A stretch of 64,000 bases of DNA from NCBI GenBank assembly GCA_020056225.1, contig JAGVIE010000013.1, positions 62,001-126,000 of the forward strand, given 5' to 3'. Under the pieces are notes generated by a model, which did not search any database, was not told the origin of the DNA, and saw only the letters and a list, made by a program, of their open reading frames with translations. Every line of letters begins with the position of its first letter. Position 1 is the first letter of the stretch. This document shows, piece after piece, positions 33,711 through 42,427 of the stretch. The position numbers and the translations under genes are program-made. Source of the stretch: Bacteroidota bacterium (GTDB lineage Bacteria; Bacteroidota; Ignavibacteria; UBA10030; SZUA-254).

Positions 33711-34749
33711 TACCTCCAGTAGAAGGTTCTTGAGTCATTTCTCGTTTTCTCATTTCTCTGAGATGGAGTTTATCCTTGAAGAAAAAATAAAAACCTAACA
33801 GTGTGGTTCCAATAAATCCAATCGCATGGGTGACGGTTGCATAACTTCTCGCAAGATCGTCACTCACGCCATATAGTCTTGTCAATGTTTGAATGACAAA
33901 ATAATGATACGATCCTGTTCCTCCGGGAGTCGGAAGTATGAAACCGATGCTCGATATCGCCTGAACAACCATAGCAGTGCCCAAATCAAGAGGATATTTC
34001 TCCGTCATATTGAAAGCGTAGAACGGAAGAAACTGCATGATAATGTAAAACACCCAGACTAACACGCTTAAAAGAGCGATCATGAAATAATTTTTCGGTT
34101 CTTTCAGAAATAGAAAACCATCCAGGAAAGAGTGTGTTATATGATGAACAAGTTTTGCATTTTTGGGCGAAAGATGCCGTGTGATAAAATCCAAAATGCG
34201 AACAACGATATCACGCCGCATCATGAGAAATGTGAATAATGCGAGCGTCACTAGGGTCACTATCGAAATCCAGATGCCGGTTTCTTCAAGCCATGGGAAT
34301 ACCTGAGTCAGCGGTCCGGAGTATACAACAGGAATTAGAGCAACAACGATCATGAAAGATAACATATCAAAAATTCTCTCGACTATAATCGTACCCAATG
34401 CGGCACTTCGTGAAATTCCTTCCAACTTACCGATGGCATAAGGACGTGCGATTTCGCCAAGACGGGAAAAAAGATTGTTCAACATGTAACCGACAATCGT
34501 TGCTGAAAAAAGATTCCGGTATTTCAGATCGCGCTTGATCGGGCGCAGAAGATATTCCCAGCGCCACGCCCGCAACATATGGCTTATGATCAGCATGGGC
34601 AACATCGATAAAGCCCACCAATAATTTGCTCCAGCCAATATCTGCCATACACCGGCAAAGTCGGTTCCTCTGAATGCGAAATAAAGAAACAATAGAGTCA
34701 GACCGATGCTGGCAATATATTTGAACGCAGTTTTTAGATGTTGTGTCAC
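33694..34749 (-). CDS. UPF0104 / LPG-synthase-TM family membrane protein (flippase-like)
   Basis: The 351-residue product has about eight membrane helices. The family motifs are 'GYMLNNLFSRLGEIARPYAIGK', 'IIVERIFDMLSF' and 'GFILPTPGGTGSYHYFVIQTL'. Members transport or act on lipid-linked molecules at the inner membrane (AglD, MprF membrane half). The lysine-transfer domain of MprF is absent, so aminoacyl transfer is not expected. It lies directly downstream of lolA. Confidence 0.85.
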   Translation of the reverse strand: MTQHLKTAFKYIASIGLTLLFLYFAFRGTDFAGVWQILAGANYWWALSMLPMLIISHMLRAWRWEYLLRPIKRDLKYRNLFSATIVGYMLNNLFSRLGEIARPYAIGKLEGISRSAALGTIIVERIFDMLSFMIVVALIPVVYSGPLTQVFPWLEETGIWISIVTLVTLALFTFLMMRRDIVVRILDFITRHLSPKNAKLVHHITHSFLDGFLFLKEPKNYFMIALLSVLVWVFYIIMQFLPFYAFNMTEKYPLDLGTAMVVQAISSIGFILPTPGGTGSYHYFVIQTLTRLYGVSDDLARSYATVTHAIGFIGTTLLGFYFFFKDKLHLREMRKREMTQEPSTGGSGIET

Positions 34750-34779
34750 GTAGTTGTATTCGATTGACTATATGCTCAG

Positions 34780-35430
34780 TTATCTTAAATCGATCACGTC
34801 GGCGTCAGCCGGGGCAACATACTGGAAGACGGTATCCGGAATTCCCTGGTTGATTTTAATTTCATTTAATGTATATGTCATCAGATTATCGCTTATATCC
34901 AGTACCTGGATTTTTTTCATCAGCCATTCTTCAGGATCTACCCAAATTTTCATCCACTTGAAATTTAATTTATCTTTTTTGGGAGTCAATTTGAGTATGC
35001 TGACTTCCTTATCGCCCATCTTTTCATTTCCAAGCATGGCGGCATTATAATTGGAGGGAAGATTAACGAGCACTTTATCAGGCGAGAAAGATTTAGGATC
35101 ATCTTTGTATCTATCAATCAGTACCTGATTATTCATTTTACTATAAGACCAAACCGATTTCCCATCCGTTACGATGGTTTGCTGTTCCATCTCGATCCGG
35201 TATCGATTGCCTTTTTTCATTGTAAATGTACCTGAAAACGATTGCTCGCTTTTCGTTACTCCGAATTGAACCTGCTGTATGTAGGTTACTGAGGCATCGC
35301 GAATAGAGTCGTATCTTTTCTGGAGTTTCTTAATGACGGTTTCGGTTTTATCACCGGCAAAGGAATAAGTTACACATAGAAGTAAGCTCATTAAGACTGC
35401 TATTGTAATTCGGTTCGGTTTATTCATCAT
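34780..35430 (-). CDS. lolA: Outer-membrane lipoprotein carrier LolA
   Basis: LolA is a periplasmic chaperone moving lipoproteins from the inner to the outer membrane. It has a signal peptide ('ITIAVLMSLLLCVTYSFA') and the LolA fold ('KLQKRYDSIRDASVTYIQQVQFG', 'GTFTMKKGNRYRIEMEQQTIVTDGKSVWSYSKMNNQVLID', 'WVDPEEWLMKKIQVLD'). It has 216 residues. Its start overlaps the stop of the FtsK paralogue by four bases. Confidence 0.9.
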   Translation of the reverse strand: MMNKPNRITIAVLMSLLLCVTYSFAGDKTETVIKKLQKRYDSIRDASVTYIQQVQFGVTKSEQSFSGTFTMKKGNRYRIEMEQQTIVTDGKSVWSYSKMNNQVLIDRYKDDPKSFSPDKVLVNLPSNYNAAMLGNEKMGDKEVSILKLTPKKDKLNFKWMKIWVDPEEWLMKKIQVLDISDNLMTYTLNEIKINQGIPDTVFQYVAPADADVIDLR

Positions 35431-37403
35431 AAATTCGCAAGTATCCTTTCCAACTGATCATCGGTATCGATCAAAACCAAGCGTGCCTTGCTTCCATCAA
35501 ACGGTCCAACTATACCCGCTGCTTCGAGTCCGTCTATCAGACATGCGGCTCGTGAGAAACTGACCTTAAGCCGGCGCTGTATCAATGAAACTGAACCCTG
35601 TTGATGACGAACCACCAGACGGGCTGCTTCTTCAAAGAACTCATCTCGCTTACTTGAAGTTCCTCTAATACCTGAACGTTTTTTCTCCAAAATTGATGGA
35701 AGCTGGAATGGCTTACTGTAACCTTGTTGTCGTGCGATGTGGTCAGTAAGCAGTTCGATTTCATCGGTTAAGATAATCGCATTTTGAATTCTCATCGGTT
35801 TGGAACTTCCTACCGGCAGATATAACATGTCACCCTTCCCCAATAATTGTTCCGCTCCATTCATATCAAGAATCGTGCGCGAATCGATCTTCGACGCAAC
35901 CTGATAGGCGATTCGAGCTGAGAAATTAGCTTTGATAATACCCGTGATAACTCCGGTAGAGGGTCTTTGGGTGGCAAGAACGAGATGAATACCTACTGAA
36001 TGACAGGATTGAGCGAGACGTGCAATTGGATCTTCAACATCACCTGCGGCAGTCAACATCAAATCTGCCAACTCATCGATCACAACAATTAAGTACGGCA
36101 TCTTACGGTGAGTAATAGTCTCGGTGTTCTTAAGTCTGCCAACCTTAAATCGTTCATTATAATCTTGAATATTCCGAACACCTGCTGAAGCGAGTCGATC
36201 GTAACGTTTTTCCATTTCCATCTCGACACTCTTTAACACGGCAACGGCATTTTCCGGTGTCGTTATGATTTCTTCATCGATATCCGGAGAAACTGCAAGG
36301 AAATGGTTTTTCAATTTCGAATAAAGAGTAAGTTCGATCTTCTTCGGATCAATGATAACAAACTTTACATCCGATGGTTGGAGCTTGAAGAGTAAACTTG
36401 CAAGTATTGTGTTGATACCCATACTTTTGCCTGACCGTGGCGCACCCGCAATAAGTAAATGTGGCATTAATGTCAGGTCATCGATATAAATATCACCATT
36501 AATTAATTTTCCTAATGCGACAGGAAGATACCCATTGAAATCTCTAAACTTATTCGTATTGATAACGCTTCGAATGGGAACTGGCGATGGATTATCATTT
36601 AGGACTTGTAAACACAAAGCGTTATTACTAAAACCCGAGGGTGTAATTTCCAATTCCTTTGCAGAAAGTGCCATAGACAGATCATCTTTTAAACTCGTAA
36701 TTCTGCTAACTTTAACATCTGCGGCTGGAACGAGTTCGTATAAAGTAAAAATGGGACCACTCGTAATTGATATTTCTTCTATTGTGATGCCAAAGGCTGC
36801 GAGTTTTGCACGAATAACTTCAGCATTTTTTTTTAATTTCTCTTCCGTGACTTTTTCCGATGGTTGTGCTGTAGCAAGCAATTCAACTGAAGGAGAGATA
36901 TAATCAATTTCTTCATCAATTTCTTCCTCTATCTTTTCATCTATCGGATGTTGATTCAATATATATGATTGACCAGGAAACGATAGCTCCTTTGCTTGTA
37001 GTTGTGAAATTGGAAGTTTTTCCTTAATGTCCGCTCGTTTAATTTCCTCCACATCAACTTGGTCAAATTCAATTACAGCTTCTTTCTTCTTAGTAGAACC
37101 TCTAACAATCATGAAGCTAACAATTAAGGTCAGAATTATTCCTAATACTATTTGTCCCATTAAGATTAGAATAGTACCACCAATTATTGTAGATATTAAC
37201 GAAACGATCTTTACCTCATTCTTATGGCTCACATCAATTGAAGAAGCGCAATTAGCACAGACTGTTCTAATCCCAAAATACATACCATAAGAACCAGAAG
37301 ATCTCTTACTAAAGTATATTCTACCGCTACTACCAGTATATACTTCACGACGATAACCTTCGCCTTTAGATATATCTATTCCACAAATATAACAGTTAGG
37401 CAT
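35427..37403 (-). CDS. Divergent FtsK/SpoIIIE paralogue with cysteine-rich N-terminus
   Basis: The 658-residue product carries two C-x-x-C pairs near the N-terminus (C4/C7 and C49/C52), likely a zinc ribbon. Two membrane helices (about 64-105), a short linker and the FtsK motor follow, with Walker A 'GAPRSGKSMG' and Walker B 'LIVVIDELADLML'. The protein ends in an FtsK-gamma winged helix. The neighbouring FtsK has 'APIPGKSAVGVEIPN'; here it reads 'TPSGFSNNALCLQVLN'. 'LARAVGVHLVLATQRPSVDVITG' becomes 'SCHSVGIHLVLATQRPSTGVITG', and gamma 'KVGYSRAARLID' becomes 'KVSFSRAACLID'. It is a tandem duplicate of the gene at 37492 that has lost motor and DNA-recognition consensus. Its role is unknown. 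Confidence 0.88.
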   Translation of the reverse strand: MPNCYICGIDISKGEGYRREVYTGSSGRIYFSKRSSGSYGMYFGIRTVCANCASSIDVSHKNEVKIVSLISTIIGGTILILMGQIVLGIILTLIVSFMIVRGSTKKKEAVIEFDQVDVEEIKRADIKEKLPISQLQAKELSFPGQSYILNQHPIDEKIEEEIDEEIDYISPSVELLATAQPSEKVTEEKLKKNAEVIRAKLAAFGITIEEISITSGPIFTLYELVPAADVKVSRITSLKDDLSMALSAKELEITPSGFSNNALCLQVLNDNPSPVPIRSVINTNKFRDFNGYLPVALGKLINGDIYIDDLTLMPHLLIAGAPRSGKSMGINTILASLLFKLQPSDVKFVIIDPKKIELTLYSKLKNHFLAVSPDIDEEIITTPENAVAVLKSVEMEMEKRYDRLASAGVRNIQDYNERFKVGRLKNTETITHRKMPYLIVVIDELADLMLTAAGDVEDPIARLAQSCHSVGIHLVLATQRPSTGVITGIIKANFSARIAYQVASKIDSRTILDMNGAEQLLGKGDMLYLPVGSSKPMRIQNAIILTDEIELLTDHIARQQGYSKPFQLPSILEKKRSGIRGTSSKRDEFFEEAARLVVRHQQGSVSLIQRRLKVSFSRAACLIDGLEAAGIVGPFDGSKARLVLIDTDDQLERILANL

Positions 37404-37491
37404 TATAAATTTTAGAGACTAATTTACTATCTGACTTTTCTATATATTAGGCCGATTATAATTACGATAACAATTCTCATGCTGTAATTAA

Positions 37492-39879
37492 TCACAAATT
37501 CTCAAGTATCCTTACCAACTGATCATCAGTATCGATTAGAACCAAGCGTGCCTTGCTTCCATCAAACGGTCCAACAACACCTGCCGCTTCAAGCTCGTCA
37601 ATAAGACGGGCGGCGCGTGAATAGCCAACTTTCAGCCTACGCTGAAGAAGTGAAACCGAACCTTGCTGATGACGAACAACAAGTCGAGCCGCTTCTTCGA
37701 AGAACTCATCGCGCTCATTAGAAGTTCCGCGCATCCCTGAACGTTTTTTCTCCATAATGGATGGAAGCTGGAACGGTTTACTGTATCCCTGCTGTTTTGC
37801 AATATGTTCGGTGAGTCGTTCAATCTCTTCGGTCGAGATGAATGCATTTTGTATCCGGTAAGGTTTCGGACTTCCCGCCGGAAGGTACAGCATATCGCCG
37901 CTTCCCAACAATTGTTCAGCGCCGTTCATATCGAGAATAGTCCGTGAATCTGTCTTTGAGGCAACTTGATATGCGATTCGCGCAGGAAAATTCGCTTTGA
38001 TTACGCCTGTTATAACATCGACTGACGGACGCTGAGTCGCAAGAACCAAATGGACACCGACAGCGCGAGCGAGTTGGGCAAGCCGTGCAATTGGTTCTTC
38101 TACATCACCCGCCGCGGTCAGCATCAGATCTGCCAGCTCATCGATCACAACAATAAGATACGGCATTTTTCGGTGTGTGATTGTTTCGGTGTTTTTCAAT
38201 CTGCCCGATTTAAACCGTTCATTATAATCCTGAATATTTCTTACACCGGCGGCAGCAAGCCTGTCATAGCGTTTCTCCATCTCCGATTCTACACCCTTCA
38301 GCGCGAATACTGCATTCTCCGGTGTAGTGATAATATCCTCATTAACGTCGGGAGAGACTGCGAGAAAATGATTTTTCAATTTTGAATAAAGTGTAAGCTC
38401 GATCTTCTTGGGATCGATGATTATGAATTTTACTTCGGATGGATGGAGCTTAAACAATAAACCTGCAAGAATTGTATTGATGCCTACACTTTTTCCGGAT
38501 CCGGTAGAACCCGCGATGAGCAGATGAGGCATCTTCGAGAGATCATCGGTATATACGTCTCCCGAAATTGTTTTGCCGAGAGCGAGCGGGAGGTTCGCCT
38601 TCATCTCACGGAATTTTGTTGAGTTGACGATGCTTCGCAGTGATACCATGGAAGGATTTTTATTCGGGATTTCCACACCAACCGCACTTTTTCCGGGAAT
38701 AGGCGCCATAATGCGTATACCTTTTGCGGCAAGCGCCAAGGCTAAATCATCCGCGAGGCTCACGATGCGGCTAATCTTTACCCCTGATGCCGGGACAAGC
38801 TCATATAAAGTCACAACAGGTCCAGGAGTAACGCTGACACTTTCAATTTCAATACCAAAATTGGCAAGCTTTGTTCTTACAAGTTCCGCATTAGCTTTCA
38901 ACTCATCTTCCGGAATCGTGTCACTTTGCCTGTAAGCATCGAGCAATTCAACTGATGGGAAAATATAATCAATCTCCTCAGTCTCGTTCTCGACCGGTTT
39001 GGGAGGCAGTTCCTCTTCCAACTCTGGTTCTTCAGTCACCTCTTGAACCTCACCTTGAATTTCAGTCTCTTCAAGTTCTTCTTCGATTGTATCCTCATCC
39101 TCTATCTCAGGCTGTTCCTCAACGACATCAATATCTTCCTCCTTTATTATCTCCGGTAATGTTTCATCATCAATTTTGTTTATCATCACTTCCTGATCAT
39201 CATAAGCATCCGTTTCTTTCCGACGTGATAAGTGATTATAAATACTATCCCACAGCGACTTAAAGCGGTCCAAAGATTTATGGATATCGAGATCGATCGC
39301 GAGTACCATTGTGATGAATAATGCGGTTACGATAACTATCGGTGCGCCAACTTTGCCCAGAAGTTTGGTCGTAATATCCGCAAGGAAGGCGCCGATGATG
39401 CCGCTCCATTCCTTATTTACATCGCTGATTATTAGGTTTGCAATTCCGAAAGTAGTCGAAAAAAGGAGCGCAAAAATAACGGCATAATTTGAAAACGTAA
39501 TCAATCTCGTCGGTTCACCTTTACGCAATATAATCCAAGCCCACAAAATCATAAGTATGGGAACGATGATCGATGCAAAACCGATGGTGGAATTAACGAA
39601 GAAGTCGGCGACCAGAGCGCCGAAGAGACCAAGGTTGTTTTGAAGCGTGCTTGTTAGTGATTGTACTTGATCGTTGAAAGGAAGCCGGAAAATATCGGAG
39701 AAAGTCAATTTATCGAGGACTGCTTCGTCACGTGTGGAATAACTGAAGATGCTGAGAAGAATAATTAAACCAGCCACCATGAATAAGATCGAGAAAATGT
39801 GCTTTCTCCGTTCCAACGCTCGCTGAGATTGCGACTTTTTCGAAGGAGTGTTCAGAGTATTTTTCTTTTTATCTATCAT
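37492..39879 (-). CDS. ftsK: DNA translocase FtsK
   Basis: FtsK is a septum-anchored hexameric DNA pump that clears and aligns chromosome ends at division. Four membrane helices (about residues 25-185) and an acidic linker rich in glutamate (about 230-310) come first. The alpha/beta motor has 'APIPGKSAVGVEIPN', Walker A 'GSTGSGKSVG', Walker B 'LIVVIDELADLML' and 'LATQRPSVDVITG'. The gamma winged helix 'LLQRRLKVGYSRAARLIDELEAAGVVGP' reads KOPS-type sequences. The start is placed at 39879 (MIDKKKN), 27 bp after the comB stop; the frame is open further, into comB. Confidence 0.95.
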   Translation of the reverse strand: MIDKKKNTLNTPSKKSQSQRALERRKHIFSILFMVAGLIILLSIFSYSTRDEAVLDKLTFSDIFRLPFNDQVQSLTSTLQNNLGLFGALVADFFVNSTIGFASIIVPILMILWAWIILRKGEPTRLITFSNYAVIFALLFSTTFGIANLIISDVNKEWSGIIGAFLADITTKLLGKVGAPIVIVTALFITMVLAIDLDIHKSLDRFKSLWDSIYNHLSRRKETDAYDDQEVMINKIDDETLPEIIKEEDIDVVEEQPEIEDEDTIEEELEETEIQGEVQEVTEEPELEEELPPKPVENETEEIDYIFPSVELLDAYRQSDTIPEDELKANAELVRTKLANFGIEIESVSVTPGPVVTLYELVPASGVKISRIVSLADDLALALAAKGIRIMAPIPGKSAVGVEIPNKNPSMVSLRSIVNSTKFREMKANLPLALGKTISGDVYTDDLSKMPHLLIAGSTGSGKSVGINTILAGLLFKLHPSEVKFIIIDPKKIELTLYSKLKNHFLAVSPDVNEDIITTPENAVFALKGVESEMEKRYDRLAAAGVRNIQDYNERFKSGRLKNTETITHRKMPYLIVVIDELADLMLTAAGDVEEPIARLAQLARAVGVHLVLATQRPSVDVITGVIKANFPARIAYQVASKTDSRTILDMNGAEQLLGSGDMLYLPAGSPKPYRIQNAFISTEEIERLTEHIAKQQGYSKPFQLPSIMEKKRSGMRGTSNERDEFFEEAARLVVRHQQGSVSLLQRRLKVGYSRAARLIDELEAAGVVGPFDGSKARLVLIDTDDQLVRILENL

Positions 39880-39905
39880 CCGCTCGAAGTGTGGTGGACG
39901 TTCAA

Positions 39906-40676
39906 CTATTGAGAAGAACCGGGATTCTTCTGCAAACGAATTACATTTCCGGTCAACATCGGAAGAACATCGATAGAATCGACCGCTGCACAAACTTTTA
40001 GATCATCTGCAAAACCTATTTCGCTCAGATACTTTCCATGTTCGGAATTCTTGAGCGTCTTTAGAATACTTTTCCCGAAAACCTTATCCAGCGTCAATGA
40101 TGCTTCACCGGCATCGTCAAGCAGAAGAACAGAATCTGTTTCTTTCGCAAGTTTATTGATGATTCTGCCCGCACAGACGACATCTTCTAAACAGAAGTAG
40201 TTCTCCTTCCCCGCACATATAATCACGAAATCGCTATCGAGCTTATTTAGGAAATCTACGACAGCCGTGAGATTGACAAAACCAGCAACGACAAGATTTT
40301 GCGCATGTTTTCCCTTAACGATCGCAACCGAGCCGTTGGTTGTCATCAAAATAATAGATTTGCCTTTTACAATTTCTTCCGTGAATTCGTCAGGTGAATT
40401 GCCAAGATTGAACCCTTCAATCATTCTTGCATTTCGCTCTCCTGCCCGCAATGTTACATCGCCGTAAAGGCTCCCTGAAATCTTTACCGCATTTTCTACA
40501 CTGTTGACCGGTATAATTTCTTTGGCGCCGTTTTGTAATGCCATTGCTATTGTTGTGCTTGCGCGGAGAACATCGATTATCACGATGTTTTTATCCTTCA
40601 ACTGCATTTCATCGAGATTTGCAGGTGTGAAGTGAACTGTAACCTGTATTTGTTTTTTTGATTGCACTGATTTCAT
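39906..40676 (-). CDS. comB: 2-phosphosulfolactate phosphatase-like protein (ComB)
   Basis: The 256-residue product belongs to the ComB family. 'NIVIIDVLRASTTIAMALQNGAKEIIPV', 'LRAGERNARMIEGFNLGNSP', 'ILMTTNGSVAIVKG' and 'CAGKENYFCLEDVVCAG' are the family motifs. In methanogens ComB makes sulfolactate for coenzyme M. Many bacteria without that pathway keep a homologue, so the substrate here is uncertain. Its start overlaps the gcvT stop by four bases. Confidence 0.88.
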   Translation of the reverse strand: MKSVQSKKQIQVTVHFTPANLDEMQLKDKNIVIIDVLRASTTIAMALQNGAKEIIPVNSVENAVKISGSLYGDVTLRAGERNARMIEGFNLGNSPDEFTEEIVKGKSIILMTTNGSVAIVKGKHAQNLVVAGFVNLTAVVDFLNKLDSDFVIICAGKENYFCLEDVVCAGRIINKLAKETDSVLLLDDAGEASLTLDKVFGKSILKTLKNSEHGKYLSEIGFADDLKVCAAVDSIDVLPMLTGNVIRLQKNPGSSQ

Positions 40677-41761
40677 TTTTTTATAAACGGAGTCTTTTCA
40701 ACTTGCGCTTTGATTTCTTTATTACGTATAACTATGCCCAAAGTAGTACCAACCTGAGCACATGATACATCTACATATCCCATACCGATTCCCTTATCGA
40801 GAATTGGCGATACGGTACCGCTGGTGACATGCCCAACAGCGCTTCCGTTGGATCTGATTTCGTATCCATGCCGCGGGAATGCTTTATCTGCATCTATCGT
40901 AAAGCCGATTAATTTTCTTTTAACACCGGCTTCCTTCACCTTCAATAAAACATCGCGGCCTATGAAATCCCCTTTATCAAGTTTCGTTACCCAGCCCAAT
41001 CCGGCTTCGAGAGGATTGGTAGTCTGATCAATATCGTTACCGTACAAACACATTCCCATTTCCAGCCGCAGTGTGTCGCGTGCGCCTAAACCTATAGGCT
41101 TAATCCCGTATTCTTTTCCTGCATTCATTATTGCATTCCATATCTTTTCAGAGATCGTCACGGTTCCTTCAAAATAAAGTTCAAATCCAAGTTCACCTGT
41201 ATAACCTGTTCTGGAAATTAGCATGTCAAAACCGGCGAGATTTCCGTGTACGAATGTATAATACGGCATCGCATTTAGATTTGCGCCTGTGAGTTTTTGC
41301 AGTGTGACTAACGATTTTGGACCTTGAACCGCAAGAAGTGATATATCATCGCTCTTATCTATGAGTTGTACATCCATACTTCCTATGTTGGATTTTATCC
41401 AGTCAAAATCTTTATTGAGATTTGCGGCGTTCACAACCAGCATGAAATGGTTTTCAAACTTATACACTAACAGGTCGTCCACAATACCGCCGTCAGGGTA
41501 GCACATTGAAGAATATTGCACCTTCCCGTCGATTAATTTCGAAGCGTCGTTAGTAGTTACTTTCTGAACCAACGCCAGCGCGTCTTTGCCCCGGATTTCA
41601 AATTCACCCATATGCGAAACATCGAATATGCCGACAGACGAGCGAACTGTTTTGTGTTCATCGATAATACCTGAATATTGCACAGGCATCTCAAAACCCG
41701 CAAACTCAACGATCTTGGCGCCTAGCTGTTTATGGATATTGTAAAATGTCGTTTGTTTCAT
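40673..41761 (-). CDS. gcvT: Aminomethyltransferase, glycine cleavage T-protein
   Basis: GcvT releases ammonia and makes 5,10-methylene-tetrahydrofolate from the aminomethyl-lipoyl H-protein. Motifs are 'FAGFEMPVQYSGIIDEHKTVRSSVGIFDVSHMGEFEIRG', 'LLAVQGPKSL', 'SRTGYTGELGFELYF', 'LGARDTLRLEMGMCLYGNDID' and 'TSGTVSPILDKGIGMGYV'. It has 362 residues. It links to the glycine-forming threonine pathway proposed for 21-27 kb, though it is not adjacent to it. Confidence 0.95.
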   Translation of the reverse strand: MKQTTFYNIHKQLGAKIVEFAGFEMPVQYSGIIDEHKTVRSSVGIFDVSHMGEFEIRGKDALALVQKVTTNDASKLIDGKVQYSSMCYPDGGIVDDLLVYKFENHFMLVVNAANLNKDFDWIKSNIGSMDVQLIDKSDDISLLAVQGPKSLVTLQKLTGANLNAMPYYTFVHGNLAGFDMLISRTGYTGELGFELYFEGTVTISEKIWNAIMNAGKEYGIKPIGLGARDTLRLEMGMCLYGNDIDQTTNPLEAGLGWVTKLDKGDFIGRDVLLKVKEAGVKRKLIGFTIDADKAFPRHGYEIRSNGSAVGHVTSGTVSPILDKGIGMGYVDVSCAQVGTTLGIVIRNKEIKAQVEKTPFIKK

Positions 41762-41764
41762 ATT

Positions 41765-42409
41765 TTATTGAGGAACCTTCTTCCAATCTGTAAGAAATTT
41801 TTCCAATCCTATATCGGTGAGAGGGTGTTTGATTAATTGGATGAGTACGTTGTAAGGGATCGTCGCAATGTCGGCGCCGATAAGAGCGGCATCAACAACA
41901 TGCAGAGGGTGCCGTATGCTTGCCACGAGCACCTGCGTGTCAAATCCATAATTTCGATAGATAGTCATTATCTGGGAAATAAGTTCCATGCCGTTCGAGC
42001 TGATATCATCCAGTCTGCCGATAAAGGGACTTAGTATATATGCGCCGGCTTTTGCGGCGAGAAGCGCCTGGTTGGGTGAGAAACAGAGCGTTACATTCGT
42101 CTTAATTCCTTCAGCTTTGAAAGTTCTCACCGCTTTCAATCCTTCTTTGATCAGCGGTACTTTGACAACGATTTTATCTGATATCTTCGCCAAAGCGCGT
42201 CCTTCACGCATCATGCCTTCATAATCTGTAGCCACAACCTCTGCGCTAATGTCCCCTTCGACGATGGTACAGATTTCTTTTATGATATCTTCGAACTTTC
42301 TGCCTTCCTTCGCTATCAAACTCGGATTGGTGGTAACGCCATCGAGGAGTCCCATGCCTGCGGCATCTTTGATCTCTTTGATGTTAGCAGTGTCGATAAA
42401 TATTTTCAT
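41765..42409 (-). CDS. Fructose-6-phosphate aldolase/transaldolase-like (TalC family)
   Basis: This small class I aldolase of 214 residues has '[36 protein letters not shown]' and the Schiff-base lysine in '[16 protein letters not shown]'. '[35 protein letters not shown]' and '[27 protein letters not shown]' follow. It transfers dihydroxyacetone units in the pentose phosphate pathway or cleaves fructose-6-phosphate. The two activities cannot be told apart from sequence alone. It lies three bases from gcvT. Confidence 0.9.
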   Translation of the reverse strand: MKIFIDTANIKEIKDAAGMGLLDGVTTNPSLIAKEGRKFEDIIKEICTIVEGDISAEVVATDYEGMMREGRALAKISDKIVVKVPLIKEGLKAVRTFKAEGIKTNVTLCFSPNQALLAAKAGAYILSPFIGRLDDISSNGMELISQIMTIYRNYGFDTQVLVASIRHPLHVVDAALIGADIATIPYNVLIQLIKHPLTDIGLEKFLTDWKKVPQ

Positions 42410-42427
42410 TTAATATTCCCTAATTGA

